A DNA stretch of 58,871 nucleotides from contig JADHWO010000007.1 in assembly GCA_016783445.1 (NCBI GenBank), forward strand, positions 1-58,871, given 5' to 3'. The first letter of the stretch is position 1. The number at the start of each line of letters is the position of its first letter. This DNA is from Candidatus Aminicenantota bacterium (GTDB taxonomy: Bacteria; Acidobacteriota; Aminicenantia; Aminicenantales; Aminicenantaceae). The position numbers were made by a program, and so were the translations under genes. This document shows positions 15,976-25,160 of this stretch, one piece after another. The notes under the pieces were generated by a model. The model was not told the origin of the DNA. It did no database searches and saw only the letters and a list, made by a program, of their open reading frames with translations.

Positions 15976-18264
15976 ATGAAAATAAAATTCTTAAGTTTAA
16001 ATATTATCTTCCTAATACTCATTTTCACTCAATCCATCTATGCCCTACAACTCCATCAAAACCGTAATCAACACCGCCTGGGACAAAATAGACTTCTCAC
16101 CATTAAAGGAAATATTGAAGATTGGGAACACAATCCTGTAATAAAAGCACTTGTCTTGATTCCAGAAATAAGCAAATCCACAGAAACAGATGGCTCAGGT
16201 AACTTTGAGATAACACAAATTCCGTCAGGTAAATACCACATTGAAGTTTTTGCTGAGGGATACATAGATTATTCCTCTGGCCCTTTTGTTCTAAAACAAA
16301 ATAAACTCAACTATAAAGTAATTTTGATAAAAAAAATAACAAAAGAAATAGTAGTAACAGCCACTCGGACTCCAAAACTGTTTGATGAAACTCCTGTAAA
16401 AACTGAAGTCATAACTGCCACAGAGATTGAAAAAAAAGGAGCAACCAATCTAGCTGAAACTCTTAGCCAGACAACTGGAGTGAGAGTTGAAAATAACTGT
16501 CAAAACTGTAACTTTACACAGGTCAGGATAAACGGCATGGAAGGTAAATATACACAAATCCTTATTGACAGTTCACCTGTTATTAGTGCTATGACAGGTG
16601 TCTACGGCTTAGAACAAATTCCGACTGAAATGCTTGATAGCATAGAAATTGTCAAAGGAGGCGGATCATCTCTTTATGGAAGTAATGCTGTAGCCGGAGT
16701 GATAAATGTTTTAACCAAAGAGCCTCAAGAAAACAAAACCACTTTTAAATTACACCAAGAATCCTCTTCAGGAAAACCCTTTACTAATTTGGGTTTTCAT
16801 TCCAGCCTTGTTTCCAAAGATTTATACACAAAGGCTTTTTTATTTGCAACTTACCAAAAAAGAGAGCCCGTTGACCTAAACGAAGACAGCTTCTCAGAAC
16901 TTGGCACTATATCTAACACTTCTTTTGGTCTCAATTTTTATAATTATTTTTCTAGAATCAAAGGTCATCTTAAATTAGGTTTCTTCAGAATTTTTGAAGA
17001 AAGAAGAGGCGGAGACCTCTTTAATAAACCTCCACACGAAGCCAACACAGCTGAGTGGATAAAAACAGATCAGATAGGCGTCTCCTCAGAATGGAATCAA
17101 TTTATTTCAGATAAAATATATTGCAACCTCTCTTTTTCTCTAATAGATGCCAAAAGAAACACTTATTATGGAAGCCATAAGGACATAAACGCATACGGAA
17201 ATACAAAAAATCCTTTATTATTTCTCAACTATCAGTTCAACTACAAACTAGGAAACCATTTTTTTTCTCTCGGAGCCCAGTATAAAAAAGATAAAATCAA
17301 AGATGAAGCTACTGGATACAACAGGATAATCGAAGATGTTTATCATGAGAGCGGATTTTTCATTCAGGATGATTTTAATCTAGGCAGCGCTTTCTCTCTC
17401 TTAACTGGACTTAGGCTAAACAAACATTCAGCTTTAGATAAAATCATTGTTACTCCAAGATTAAGCTTCCTTTTAAAAATCATTAAAGATCTAAGCTTCA
17501 GAGCTTCATTTTCAACTGGATTTAGAGCTCCCCAAGTCTTTGATGAAGACCTACATATAACCCAGGTCGGCGGAGAAGGGATGATGATAACAAATTCACC
17601 AAATTTGAAAGAAGAAAAATCCTACAGCATAAGCAGTGGTCTCGATTATGGAAAACAGATTAAAAGAAGCCTTATTCAATTCAGTATAGAGGCCTTTTAT
17701 ACAAAATTAAATGATACTTTTGTCCTTCATGAGGTAAGTCGAATAGAAAACGCCAGAATCTTAGAGAGAATAAACGGGGCTGGTTCAAGAGTGTATGGAT
17801 TTTCATTTGAATTTGGTTTAGTTTTAGGGCCAAGATTTAATCTTACCTCAGGCTGGACTATTCAGCGAAGCAACCTTGACGAGCCAGAACCGGATTTCAA
17901 CTCCAAAGAGTTTTTCAGAACGCCTAACTACTACGGTTACGCTAATATAAGCTATGAAAACAACAAACTTGTTAACGCTAACCTATCTATAGAATACACT
18001 GGAGAGATGAAGGTCCCTCACTATGCAGGATACATAAAGAACGACAAATTAGAAACAACTGACGCTTTTTGGGTAATGAATACAAAGCTTCGAAAGCCTG
18101 TCAATTTCACTGAGGACCTTAGAATTAGTGTTTTTTTTGGTGTCCACAATATTCTCAATTCTTACCAAAAAGATTTGGATAAAAGTGTAGACAGGGATTC
18201 AGGCTATGTCTATGGCCCAGCAAAACCCAGATCATTCTACGCTGGCTTTAAATTTTCCTTCTGA
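15976..18264 (+). CDS. TonB-dependent receptor with N-terminal carboxypeptidase-regulatory-like domain
   Basis: A 762-residue outer-membrane receptor. After a signal peptide (to about 23), a carboxypeptidase-regulatory-like beta-sandwich covers 41-118. A TonB box EIVVTAT (124-130), a plug (LAETLSQTTGVRVENN, GSSLYGSNAVAGVINV) and a barrel ending KFSF follow. The plug has an unusual CQNC pair (Cys175, Cys178) followed by FTQVRINGMEGKY. This plug type is often encoded beside CzcCBA pumps, as here. A metal or metal complex is a plausible substrate, but that is inference. GGAGGGG precedes the ATG. Confidence 0.88.
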   Translation: MKIKFLSLNIIFLILIFTQSIYALQLHQNRNQHRLGQNRLLTIKGNIEDWEHNPVIKALVLIPEISKSTETDGSGNFEITQIPSGKYHIEVFAEGYIDYSSGPFVLKQNKLNYKVILIKKITKEIVVTATRTPKLFDETPVKTEVITATEIEKKGATNLAETLSQTTGVRVENNCQNCNFTQVRINGMEGKYTQILIDSSPVISAMTGVYGLEQIPTEMLDSIEIVKGGGSSLYGSNAVAGVINVLTKEPQENKTTFKLHQESSSGKPFTNLGFHSSLVSKDLYTKAFLFATYQKREPVDLNEDSFSELGTISNTSFGLNFYNYFSRIKGHLKLGFFRIFEERRGGDLFNKPPHEANTAEWIKTDQIGVSSEWNQFISDKIYCNLSFSLIDAKRNTYYGSHKDINAYGNTKNPLLFLNYQFNYKLGNHFFSLGAQYKKDKIKDEATGYNRIIEDVYHESGFFIQDDFNLGSAFSLLTGLRLNKHSALDKIIVTPRLSFLLKIIKDLSFRASFSTGFRAPQVFDEDLHITQVGGEGMMITNSPNLKEEKSYSISSGLDYGKQIKRSLIQFSIEAFYTKLNDTFVLHEVSRIENARILERINGAGSRVYGFSFEFGLVLGPRFNLTSGWTIQRSNLDEPEPDFNSKEFFRTPNYYGYANISYENNKLVNANLSIEYTGEMKVPHYAGYIKNDKLETTDAFWVMNTKLRKPVNFTEDLRISVFFGVHNILNSYQKDLDKSVDRDSGYVYGPAKPRSFYAGFKFSF

Positions 18265-18394
18265 AAATGTAACAAAAAAATATCCAAAAAATTTATCTTT
18301 TCTGAAATTATCTACAGGTTAAAAATAAACTCCAAATTAGCATCTGTATGATCACAGAAACCATTAAATCTTAATAAGTTATTAATTCTAAAAT

Positions 18395-18424
18395 TTGACT
18401 TATCTTCCAATTTTCCTTTATATT
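18395..18424 (+). promoter_or_regulatory. Promoter of second CPACH mini-protein, TTGACT-N18-TATATT
   Basis: TTGACT at 18395-18400 and TATATT at 18419-18424 are 18 bases apart. The ATG begins 13 bases after the -10 box. Box sequences and all distances equal those at 15545-15574, and neither gene has a ribosome-binding site, so both messages may be nearly leaderless. Confidence 0.6.
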
Positions 18425-18437
18425 ATCTAAACAAAAT

Positions 18438-18716
18438 ATGATTTTAAGATGGAGAAAACTTTTTAATGTTATTTTTCTTTTCTCTTTCCTGTTTTTAACT
18501 CTATTCATTAACTTTTTTCATACAGAAAAAAACATTAAGTCTGACTATTCTTGCCCCGCCTGCCATTTCCAAAATTCAACTCTCACCACTAACCATATCA
18601 ATTTTCTTTACCTCCCTCAACTCAGCCTCCTTGAATTACTGAAAACTAACGAATCTTTTAATTACTGGCAAATATATTTCGTAGACCCTGCCTCTCGTTC
18701 CCCTCCCCAAATTTAA
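18438..18716 (+). CDS. CPACH mini-protein 2, unknown function
   Basis: A 92-residue paralogue of the protein at 15588: one N-terminal membrane helix, FFHTEKN, CPACHFQNS, TTNHINF, YLPQLSLLE, NYWQI and SRSPP at the end. Divergence is concentrated in the membrane helix while the CPACH region is nearly unchanged, so that part is probably under constraint. It begins with ATG and sits 65 bases before the TolC/CzcC gene of an RND pump, so it is probably the first gene of that operon. The helix may be an uncleaved anchor, leaving CPACH in the periplasm. Confidence 0.75.
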   Translation: MILRWRKLFNVIFLFSFLFLTLFINFFHTEKNIKSDYSCPACHFQNSTLTTNHINFLYLPQLSLLELLKTNESFNYWQIYFVDPASRSPPQI

Positions 18717-18781
18717 AACTTCTCTCTTTTTTTATCCTAGAATTCTAACTTCTTGACTTACAATCTTGAGGAGGTCAGACG

Positions 18782-20041
18782 ATGAGAAAAAAATCACTTA
18801 TCCTGCTCATAACCATACTGTTTTTATCTTGTACACTATGGTGTCAATCTGAGAAAAGCACTCCTCTCACTTTAAATCAGTGTATTAACATTGCCATCCA
18901 GCAAAATCCGCTTGTTCTCTCTTCCCTCCAACAGTACCAAGCATCTTTAGCACGTATTAGCCAGGCAAAAGCTCTCCCACAGCCTTCTATTGACTTCGAC
19001 TCGGATTTGCAGCCCAAACTTTTTAACTTCAAGGATTCAGGCGAATCCTATTTTGGAGGAAGCTGGAGCCTCGAGTTTCCTGGGAAAAGGTATCTAAGAG
19101 GAAAAATTGCCACTAAAGAATCAAACGAAATTTTTACTGAAATTGAACTCTTGAAACTTGATATCGTTTTTCAGGTGAAACAAGCTTTCTACGGCCTTCT
19201 TCTTGCCCAAGAAAAACTAAAATATGCCAAACAGAATTTAGAGCTTTCCAGGAATTTTCTCAATAAAGCCGAACTCAAACACAGCGCCGGGGATGTAGCA
19301 AAGGTCGAGGTCCTAAGAGCAAGCGTTGAAGCCTCAAGGGCTGCCAATGAAGTTAGGTCTGTAACGAATGAGGGAAGGCTGTCAAAAGCTATGTTGAATT
19401 TTCTTTTAGCAAGGAAAAAGTACGCTCCTTTGGAAATTAAAGGAAAATTGAAGAAACCTTCTATAATCCTCAATATTGATGAATTGATACAAAGAGCTCT
19501 GTCTTTTCGCCGCGAGATTAAAAGAATAAATTTCTCCATTGAAAAGGAAACCCTAAAGAAAAAACAAGCCAATATCAGCTATCTTCCCGACTTTGAGCTG
19601 GGAGTCTCCAGGCATCACATTGAAGGAGAGGGAAAATGGTGGGATTTTACTCTTTCTTTTCCAATTCCTCTCTTTTTCTGGCAGCCTAAAAAAGGCGAGA
19701 TCGCAGAAGCGCAAGCCAACATCGAAGCGTTGAAGAGAGAAGTAGATCACTTAAAAAATGCGATCACTCTGGAAGTTGAAGAGGCGTACATGAACGCCAT
19801 AACAGCAAACAACCAGATTCAGCTTTTCGAAGATGAGATGCTGACTCAGGCTGAAGAAGTCTACAATATGTTTCTCTTCAGCTATCAGGAAGGGGAAATC
19901 GGCGGCATAGAGCTTATCGAAGCCCGCAGAACGCTTATGGAGACAAGAAAATCTTACGCCGATGCGCTTTTCAATTATGATGTAGCCCTGGCAACCTTGG
20001 AGAAATCCATAGGCCAAAGCCTCGAAGGAGAAAAACAATGA
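18782..20041 (+). CDS. czcC: CzcC/TolC-type outer-membrane efflux protein
   Basis: A 419-residue outer-membrane efflux factor. Signal peptide about 1-22, then the repeated TolC helical hairpins: TLNQCINIAIQQNPLVL and the second-half IDELIQRALSFRREIKR are the paired repeats. It ends with the usual coiled helices (LIEARRTLMETRKSYADAL). AGGAGG lies before the ATG. Its stop overlaps the adaptor gene in ATGA. With the next two genes it makes a tripartite RND exporter. Confidence 0.9.
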   Translation: MRKKSLILLITILFLSCTLWCQSEKSTPLTLNQCINIAIQQNPLVLSSLQQYQASLARISQAKALPQPSIDFDSDLQPKLFNFKDSGESYFGGSWSLEFPGKRYLRGKIATKESNEIFTEIELLKLDIVFQVKQAFYGLLLAQEKLKYAKQNLELSRNFLNKAELKHSAGDVAKVEVLRASVEASRAANEVRSVTNEGRLSKAMLNFLLARKKYAPLEIKGKLKKPSIILNIDELIQRALSFRREIKRINFSIEKETLKKKQANISYLPDFELGVSRHHIEGEGKWWDFTLSFPIPLFFWQPKKGEIAEAQANIEALKREVDHLKNAITLEVEEAYMNAITANNQIQLFEDEMLTQAEEVYNMFLFSYQEGEIGGIELIEARRTLMETRKSYADALFNYDVALATLEKSIGQSLEGEKQ

Positions 20042-21333
20042 GAAAAAAATACATCCATTTATTCCTGATTATTTTATTATTTGGTTTTGGAGTTTCCTGC
20101 TCAAAATCTCACGAAAGTAAAGCAGCCAAAGAGACGGCTCAAGACCAGACTATAAGCTCTAAAAATCTTAGAAAACCACCTGGGCCCGGAAAAGGAAAGA
20201 GGCAGCAAGCTGTCGGAAAAGGATCTGCACAGAGAGCCTTAGGAAGGAGAAGCGGCAGAGCGTGGGGACCAGATGATGTAATTGAGTTGTCCAAGGAAGA
20301 AATGGAAATGATAGAAATAAAAACTGTAAAAGCTTCTATTAAACCCTTAAGGTCTCAGCTTACAGCCATGGGGAAAGTTTTAGCTCATCCCTTAAAAAAG
20401 GCTATCGTTAGCTATGCTTTCCCGGCAAGAATTGCCCAAATCCATGTCAGAATTGGCGACTGGGTAAAGACAGGACAAAAACTTGTTACTCTCCAGAGTG
20501 AAGAAGTAGGGATGGCCAAATCTGAATTCTACAAGACTATGGCTGACTATGAGCTGGCTAAAGTAAACTTTGAAAGGGAAAAAAGGCTTTTTGATAGAGG
20601 TGTAGGAGCCAAAAAGAACTATTTATCTGCGGAGGCGGGACTAAAGATTGCAGAAGTCAGTTTGAATGCTGCAGAGAAAAAACTTCACGTTCTGGGATTT
20701 ACAGAGCAGCAGGTCAAAGCTATCACTGAAACTCACCAGATAAATCCTATAATCACTCTTTTTGCCCCTATCAGTGGAAAAATCATCAAAAATAATGCTG
20801 TCCTGGGTGCAATGATTGACCAGACAACAGAAATATTAACCATAATGGACCCGACTATCCTCTGTATTGACGCAGAAATATATGAAAATGATATTTCCAA
20901 GATAAGAATAGGGCAAGGAGTTGAAGTCACTGTACTTGCTTATCCCGAAGAGATATTTTTAGGAAAAATAAGTTACATCAGCGATGTTCTAAAAGAAGAG
21001 ACACGTACTATCACTGTCCGGACTGAGGTGGAAAACAAATCTTATAAACTAAAGCCAGGAATGTTCGCTGATATAAAAATTTTCCTTAATCATCAGAGTC
21101 AAGCGTTAGTTCTTCCTGTGGAAGCCATTCTTGATGATAAGGGAGAAAAGATAGTATTTATAAAACGCCTTGGGAAATACTACCCTCTAATTGTAGAAAC
21201 AGGCACTAAAGAAAAAGGTTGTGTGGAAATTATCCGAGGAGTCCAGCAAGGAGACGAAGTCGTAACTAAAGGGAATTTTCAACTCAAATCAAAACTATAT
21301 GACGAAATTCTAAAAAAAGCTCATGTTCATTAA
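20038..21333 (+). CDS. czcB: RND efflux periplasmic adaptor, CzcB/CusB type
   Basis: A 431-residue membrane-fusion protein. Lipobox GVSC puts the lipidated Cys near residue 21. A Lys/Arg/Gly-rich linker (about 40-80) precedes the adaptor core. The lipoyl-like halves are IAQIHVRIGDWVKTGQKLVTL and ITLFAPISGKI, shortened here to HVRIGDWVKTGQKL and LFAPISGKI. The beta-barrel and membrane-proximal domains follow. The N-terminus lacks the Met/His-rich metal motif of CusB. It couples the CzcC-like channel to the CzcA-like pump. Confidence 0.9.
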   Translation: MRKKYIHLFLIILLFGFGVSCSKSHESKAAKETAQDQTISSKNLRKPPGPGKGKRQQAVGKGSAQRALGRRSGRAWGPDDVIELSKEEMEMIEIKTVKASIKPLRSQLTAMGKVLAHPLKKAIVSYAFPARIAQIHVRIGDWVKTGQKLVTLQSEEVGMAKSEFYKTMADYELAKVNFEREKRLFDRGVGAKKNYLSAEAGLKIAEVSLNAAEKKLHVLGFTEQQVKAITETHQINPIITLFAPISGKIIKNNAVLGAMIDQTTEILTIMDPTILCIDAEIYENDISKIRIGQGVEVTVLAYPEEIFLGKISYISDVLKEETRTITVRTEVENKSYKLKPGMFADIKIFLNHQSQALVLPVEAILDDKGEKIVFIKRLGKYYPLIVETGTKEKGCVEIIRGVQQGDEVVTKGNFQLKSKLYDEILKKAHVH

Positions 21334-21402
21334 CTTTTCAAATCAATAAAATTAGCCATAAAATTGACGATTTAGTAAAGGTTTATACACGGAGAAATCA
21401 AC

Positions 21403-24400
21403 ATGATAGATAAAATCATTGATTGTGCTTTAAAACATAGATTACTTACTGTACTCCTTGTTTTCCTTGTTTCAATATTTGGAGTTATAGTCTATTTACA
21501 AATGCCTAAAGATATTTACCCTGACCTCAATGCCCCTCTGGTAAAGATCATTACTGAAAACGAAGGCATGGCTGCAGAAGACGTGGAAAGGCTTATATCT
21601 TTCCCCCTTGAAAGTTTACTTAACGGTGCTCCTCATGTCACTCGTGTGAGGTCAGAGTCCACTACCGGCGACTCTGTTGTCACCGTGGAATTCGACTGGG
21701 GCATGGATATTTATCTTGCACGGCAAATCGTATCTTCCAAATTAGAGCTCATCGCGGGTCGGCTTCCCATAGGTACAACACATCCAATCCTGGGACCAGT
21801 ATCCTCCAGAATGGGAGAAATATTCGAGTTTGCTGTTATTGGTGAGGAGACAGATCCCATTGAACTCAGGTCTGTTGCGGACTGGACAATCCGATATAGG
21901 TTACAGGGTGTCCAGGGAGTTTCTTTTGTCATCAATTTAGGCGGTTTTGTCAAACAGTTTCAGGTCTTTCTCAAACCTGAGATGCTTAAAAATTACGAAA
22001 TCACGATCAATGAAGTCAAAGAAGCAATCGAAAACAGCAATAGAAATTTCTCGGGAGGAATTATATTAAAAGGCGCTCAGGAATTTTTGATTAAAGGATT
22101 GGGAAGAATCGAAACTCTTGAACATATAAAAGATACCGTTATCACCTCACGGCATAATGTTCCCGTATACGTCAAAGATGTAGCTGATGTTAAAGTTGGA
22201 GGGAAATTCAGAAGAGACGCTGCCAGCCACAATGCAAAGGAAGCTGTATATGTCACAGTGGAGAAACAATATGGAGGAGACACTTTAACAGCCATCCGCA
22301 ATATTAAAAACGCCCTTGCCCAGATAACAAAGGATCTCCCTGAAAAAATAAAAATTAAACCTTTTTATGACCAGTCAATTCTCATCCTGAAATCCCTAAG
22401 TCATGTAGAAGCCTCCATTTTTGAAGGGGCTATCCTTATAGTCCTGGTCATGATCTTTTTTATGTGGAATCTGAGAAGCTCTCTTATTGCCTCTCTGACC
22501 ATACCTTTTTCAATTCTAATTGCTTTAGTCCTTATGGACATTTTTAAAATAGATTTAACAGTGATGTCCATCGGAGGATTAGCCATAGGCATCGGCAAGG
22601 TTGCCAACGGCTCTATTATAATGGTCGAAAACATATTCCGGGTGCTTAAAGAAAAAAAAGGGCAGGCCTCTACAATTGAGCTCACATCTGAAGCAGCCAG
22701 GGATGTAGGCAAGTATCTTTTTTCTGCTAATTTAATCATCATTCTGGTCTTTTTGCCTCTGCTCACACTTAAAGGAATTGAAGGTGCCATGTTTCGACCC
22801 ACTGCTTTTGCTGTAGCAGCAGCTCTCTTGGGGTCCCTAATCCTGAATCTCACCTTAAAGCCGGTTCTTGGCTCTGTTCTTCTGACTGAAAAACATTTAA
22901 AAGATAGAAAAAATCCTGTCACAGAATATTTAACAAAAAAATACCGTTTAATCTTAAGCAAATCTATGGATCACAAGAAAACTATCCTAACGATTTTCTT
23001 AATTTTAATAATAGGCGCAGGAATCTCCTATAATTTCTTGGGGAAAGAATTTGTACCTCCTCTTGATGAAGGAGCAATCATGGCTTCTACTGTTATGCTT
23101 CCTGAAACTTCGCTTGAAGAGTCTGTAAAAATGGGAACACGAATTGAAAAAATATTCCTCTCTTTTCCTGAAGTCATTTCTGTATCCAGGACTACCGGTA
23201 CAGCAGAAGCTTCAGAGCATCTGCATCCTGTCAACCACAGCCATTACAATATTGAACTTTTGCCCCGCGAAAAGCGAAAAAGAGGTTTTAACGAACTTAC
23301 TCAGGCCATGAGAAAAGAACTGGATAAACTTCCAGGTGTCGCCTATATCTTCGAGCAACCCATTGCCAATAAACTGGCGGAAATGCTTACAGGAACAGAA
23401 GGGCAACTGTCCGTGAAACTTTTTGGGCCTGACTTAGATATTCTTAGTGACAAGATTGAAGAAATACGAGGCGTTATGGCTGAAGTCAAAGGAGTGGCTG
23501 ATTTACAAATAGAACAGACAACTGGCATTCCCCAACTCATTATAAAATTAAAAAGAGAGAAGCTGGCCCGCTTCGGCATCCCTGTAAGTGATGTGGCTGA
23601 TATCATTGAAACAGCTCTGAATGGAATTGAAGCAACTGACGTTTATGAAACAGATAGAATCACATCCGTGCTCATCCGGCTTCCCGAGAAGTACCGGAAT
23701 GATGAGGAAGCAATAAAAAACCTTCTGGTGGATGCTCCGAATGGAGAAAGAATCCCTCTCTCCCAGCTGGCGGAGATAACCAGAAGCGAAGGCCCCCAGA
23801 CTATTTTCCGTGAGAATCTGATGCGGCGAAAAATTATCCTCTGCAATGTAGTCAAACGTGATATCGGAACTTTTGTTAAAGAAGCCCAGCAGAAAATAGA
23901 CGAAGAAGTCTCTCTCCCCCCCGGTTATTTTTTCACTTTTGGCGGACAGTTCGAAAGTCAACAGAGAGCCATGGAGCACCTTACAACACTCATGCTCTTA
24001 GTGATTTTAATTATCTTCGTTATCCTTTTCTCTTCCTTCGGGTCAATAAGGCAGGCGCTTCTCATCATAATGAACATCCCTACTACCTTAATAGGAGGCA
24101 TCTTAGCTCTCCTAATTACAGGTCAGACACTAAATGTCTCTTCCACAATTGGTCTAATCGCTCTTTTCGGCATCTGTGTTCAGAACGACATAATTCTCGT
24201 GGCTAAAATCAATGACTTCAGAAGACAGGGTCTCTCTCTGCGGGAAGCCGTCATGGAAGGAGCCATAACAAAATTCAGGCCCATCATCATGACAGATATG
24301 GTTATGATTGTTGCTGTTCTTCCTCTGGCTTTAATTGTAACCACAGGAGCAGAACTCCACCGACCTCTTGCCGTGGTTTATATTGGAGGCTTTTTCTTCG

Positions 24401-24486
24401 CCATTCTTCTCAGGCTAATTGTTGTACCCCTTCTATACGAAACTTTAGCCAAACTGGGAAAAGAAAGATGGCTTACAAAAAGTTGA
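21403..24486 (+). CDS. czcA: Heavy-metal-type RND pump, CzcA/CusA family
   Basis: A 1027-residue, 12-helix inner-membrane pump with two large periplasmic loops. It begins with MIDKIIDCALKHRLLTVLL and carries QMPKDIYPDLNAP and the family motifs in TM4, TM5 and TM11. In TM4 the sequence is GIGKVANGSIIMVEN: Asn402 stands where CusA has Asp405 of the proton relay, while Glu409 matches CusA Glu412. So the usual acidic proton-coupling residue is missing. Substrate is probably a metal cation, but the altered relay and lack of a CusF/CusB metal site leave this open. It is the last gene of the pump operon. Confidence 0.88.
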   Translation: MIDKIIDCALKHRLLTVLLVFLVSIFGVIVYLQMPKDIYPDLNAPLVKIITENEGMAAEDVERLISFPLESLLNGAPHVTRVRSESTTGDSVVTVEFDWGMDIYLARQIVSSKLELIAGRLPIGTTHPILGPVSSRMGEIFEFAVIGEETDPIELRSVADWTIRYRLQGVQGVSFVINLGGFVKQFQVFLKPEMLKNYEITINEVKEAIENSNRNFSGGIILKGAQEFLIKGLGRIETLEHIKDTVITSRHNVPVYVKDVADVKVGGKFRRDAASHNAKEAVYVTVEKQYGGDTLTAIRNIKNALAQITKDLPEKIKIKPFYDQSILILKSLSHVEASIFEGAILIVLVMIFFMWNLRSSLIASLTIPFSILIALVLMDIFKIDLTVMSIGGLAIGIGKVANGSIIMVENIFRVLKEKKGQASTIELTSEAARDVGKYLFSANLIIILVFLPLLTLKGIEGAMFRPTAFAVAAALLGSLILNLTLKPVLGSVLLTEKHLKDRKNPVTEYLTKKYRLILSKSMDHKKTILTIFLILIIGAGISYNFLGKEFVPPLDEGAIMASTVMLPETSLEESVKMGTRIEKIFLSFPEVISVSRTTGTAEASEHLHPVNHSHYNIELLPREKRKRGFNELTQAMRKELDKLPGVAYIFEQPIANKLAEMLTGTEGQLSVKLFGPDLDILSDKIEEIRGVMAEVKGVADLQIEQTTGIPQLIIKLKREKLARFGIPVSDVADIIETALNGIEATDVYETDRITSVLIRLPEKYRNDEEAIKNLLVDAPNGERIPLSQLAEITRSEGPQTIFRENLMRRKIILCNVVKRDIGTFVKEAQQKIDEEVSLPPGYFFTFGGQFESQQRAMEHLTTLMLLVILIIFVILFSSFGSIRQALLIIMNIPTTLIGGILALLITGQTLNVSSTIGLIALFGICVQNDIILVAKINDFRRQGLSLREAVMEGAITKFRPIIMTDMVMIVAVLPLALIVTTGAELHRPLAVVYIGGFFFAILLRLIVVPLLYETLAKLGKERWLTKS

Positions 24487-24495
24487 TTTTTATTG

Positions 24496-25059
24496 TTATA
24501 AATGCTCTAAAAGAATTTTTACTCCAATCAGGATAAGAATCAAACCGCCTAATAGCTCCGCTCTTTTGCCAACCATCTGACCGAATAAAGGGCCTATTTT
24601 TACACCAATAATAGTCATTAAAAAGGCAACAAGACCGATTACAACAGATGTATAAAGGATTGCGACCTGAAGAGCAGCCAGACTAAAGCCCACGACCAAG
24701 GCATCTATGCTAGTAGCAATAGAAAGAACAAAAATAAATAAGCCTTTTGTCGGATCATCCATATTCTTTTTGGACTTCTTTTCACGTTTAAAAGATTCAT
24801 AAATCATCTTCACTCCGATAGCAATTAGCAAACTAAATGCAATCCAATGGTCAAAAAGCTCAATGTACTTCATTATGACGTTTCGTGCAGCAAACCACCC
24901 TAAAAGAGACATCATGGACTGAAAAAAGCCAAAGAAAAAAGCCAGTCTCAAAGTCTGTCTTTTTGTTAGTCTCTTAAGGCTTAAACTTATCCCTACAGAA
25001 ACAGCAAAAGCATCCATCGCCAAGGCTAAGGCTATGGCAATAATAATAAAAAAATTCAT
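24496..25059 (-). CDS. mntP: MntP-type manganese efflux pump
   Basis: A 187-residue protein with six predicted helices. The two DUF204 repeats show the diagnostic acidic motifs AMDAFAVS (first helix) and SIDALVVG (fourth helix). MntP exports Mn2+ across the inner membrane. It converges tail to tail with the RND pump, only 9 bases apart. No yybP-ykoY riboswitch is seen upstream in the 100 bases before the start. Confidence 0.85.
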   Translation of the reverse strand: MNFFIIIAIALALAMDAFAVSVGISLSLKRLTKRQTLRLAFFFGFFQSMMSLLGWFAARNVIMKYIELFDHWIAFSLLIAIGVKMIYESFKREKKSKKNMDDPTKGLFIFVLSIATSIDALVVGFSLAALQVAILYTSVVIGLVAFLMTIIGVKIGPLFGQMVGKRAELLGGLILILIGVKILLEHL

Positions 25060-25160
25060 TTCTCTCTATTTTTACTCTGGGATATTGCTTGTCTTAATAT
25101 AGGGCTGTTCTCTTATTTTTTTTCGCAAGAAAATTCTCAAAAGAACCATTCCCGATTTTT

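Noticed and set aside
25060-25160. Manganese (yybP-ykoY) riboswitch before mntP
   Set aside because: The region is short and AT-rich and lacks the conserved loop motifs of that riboswitch.
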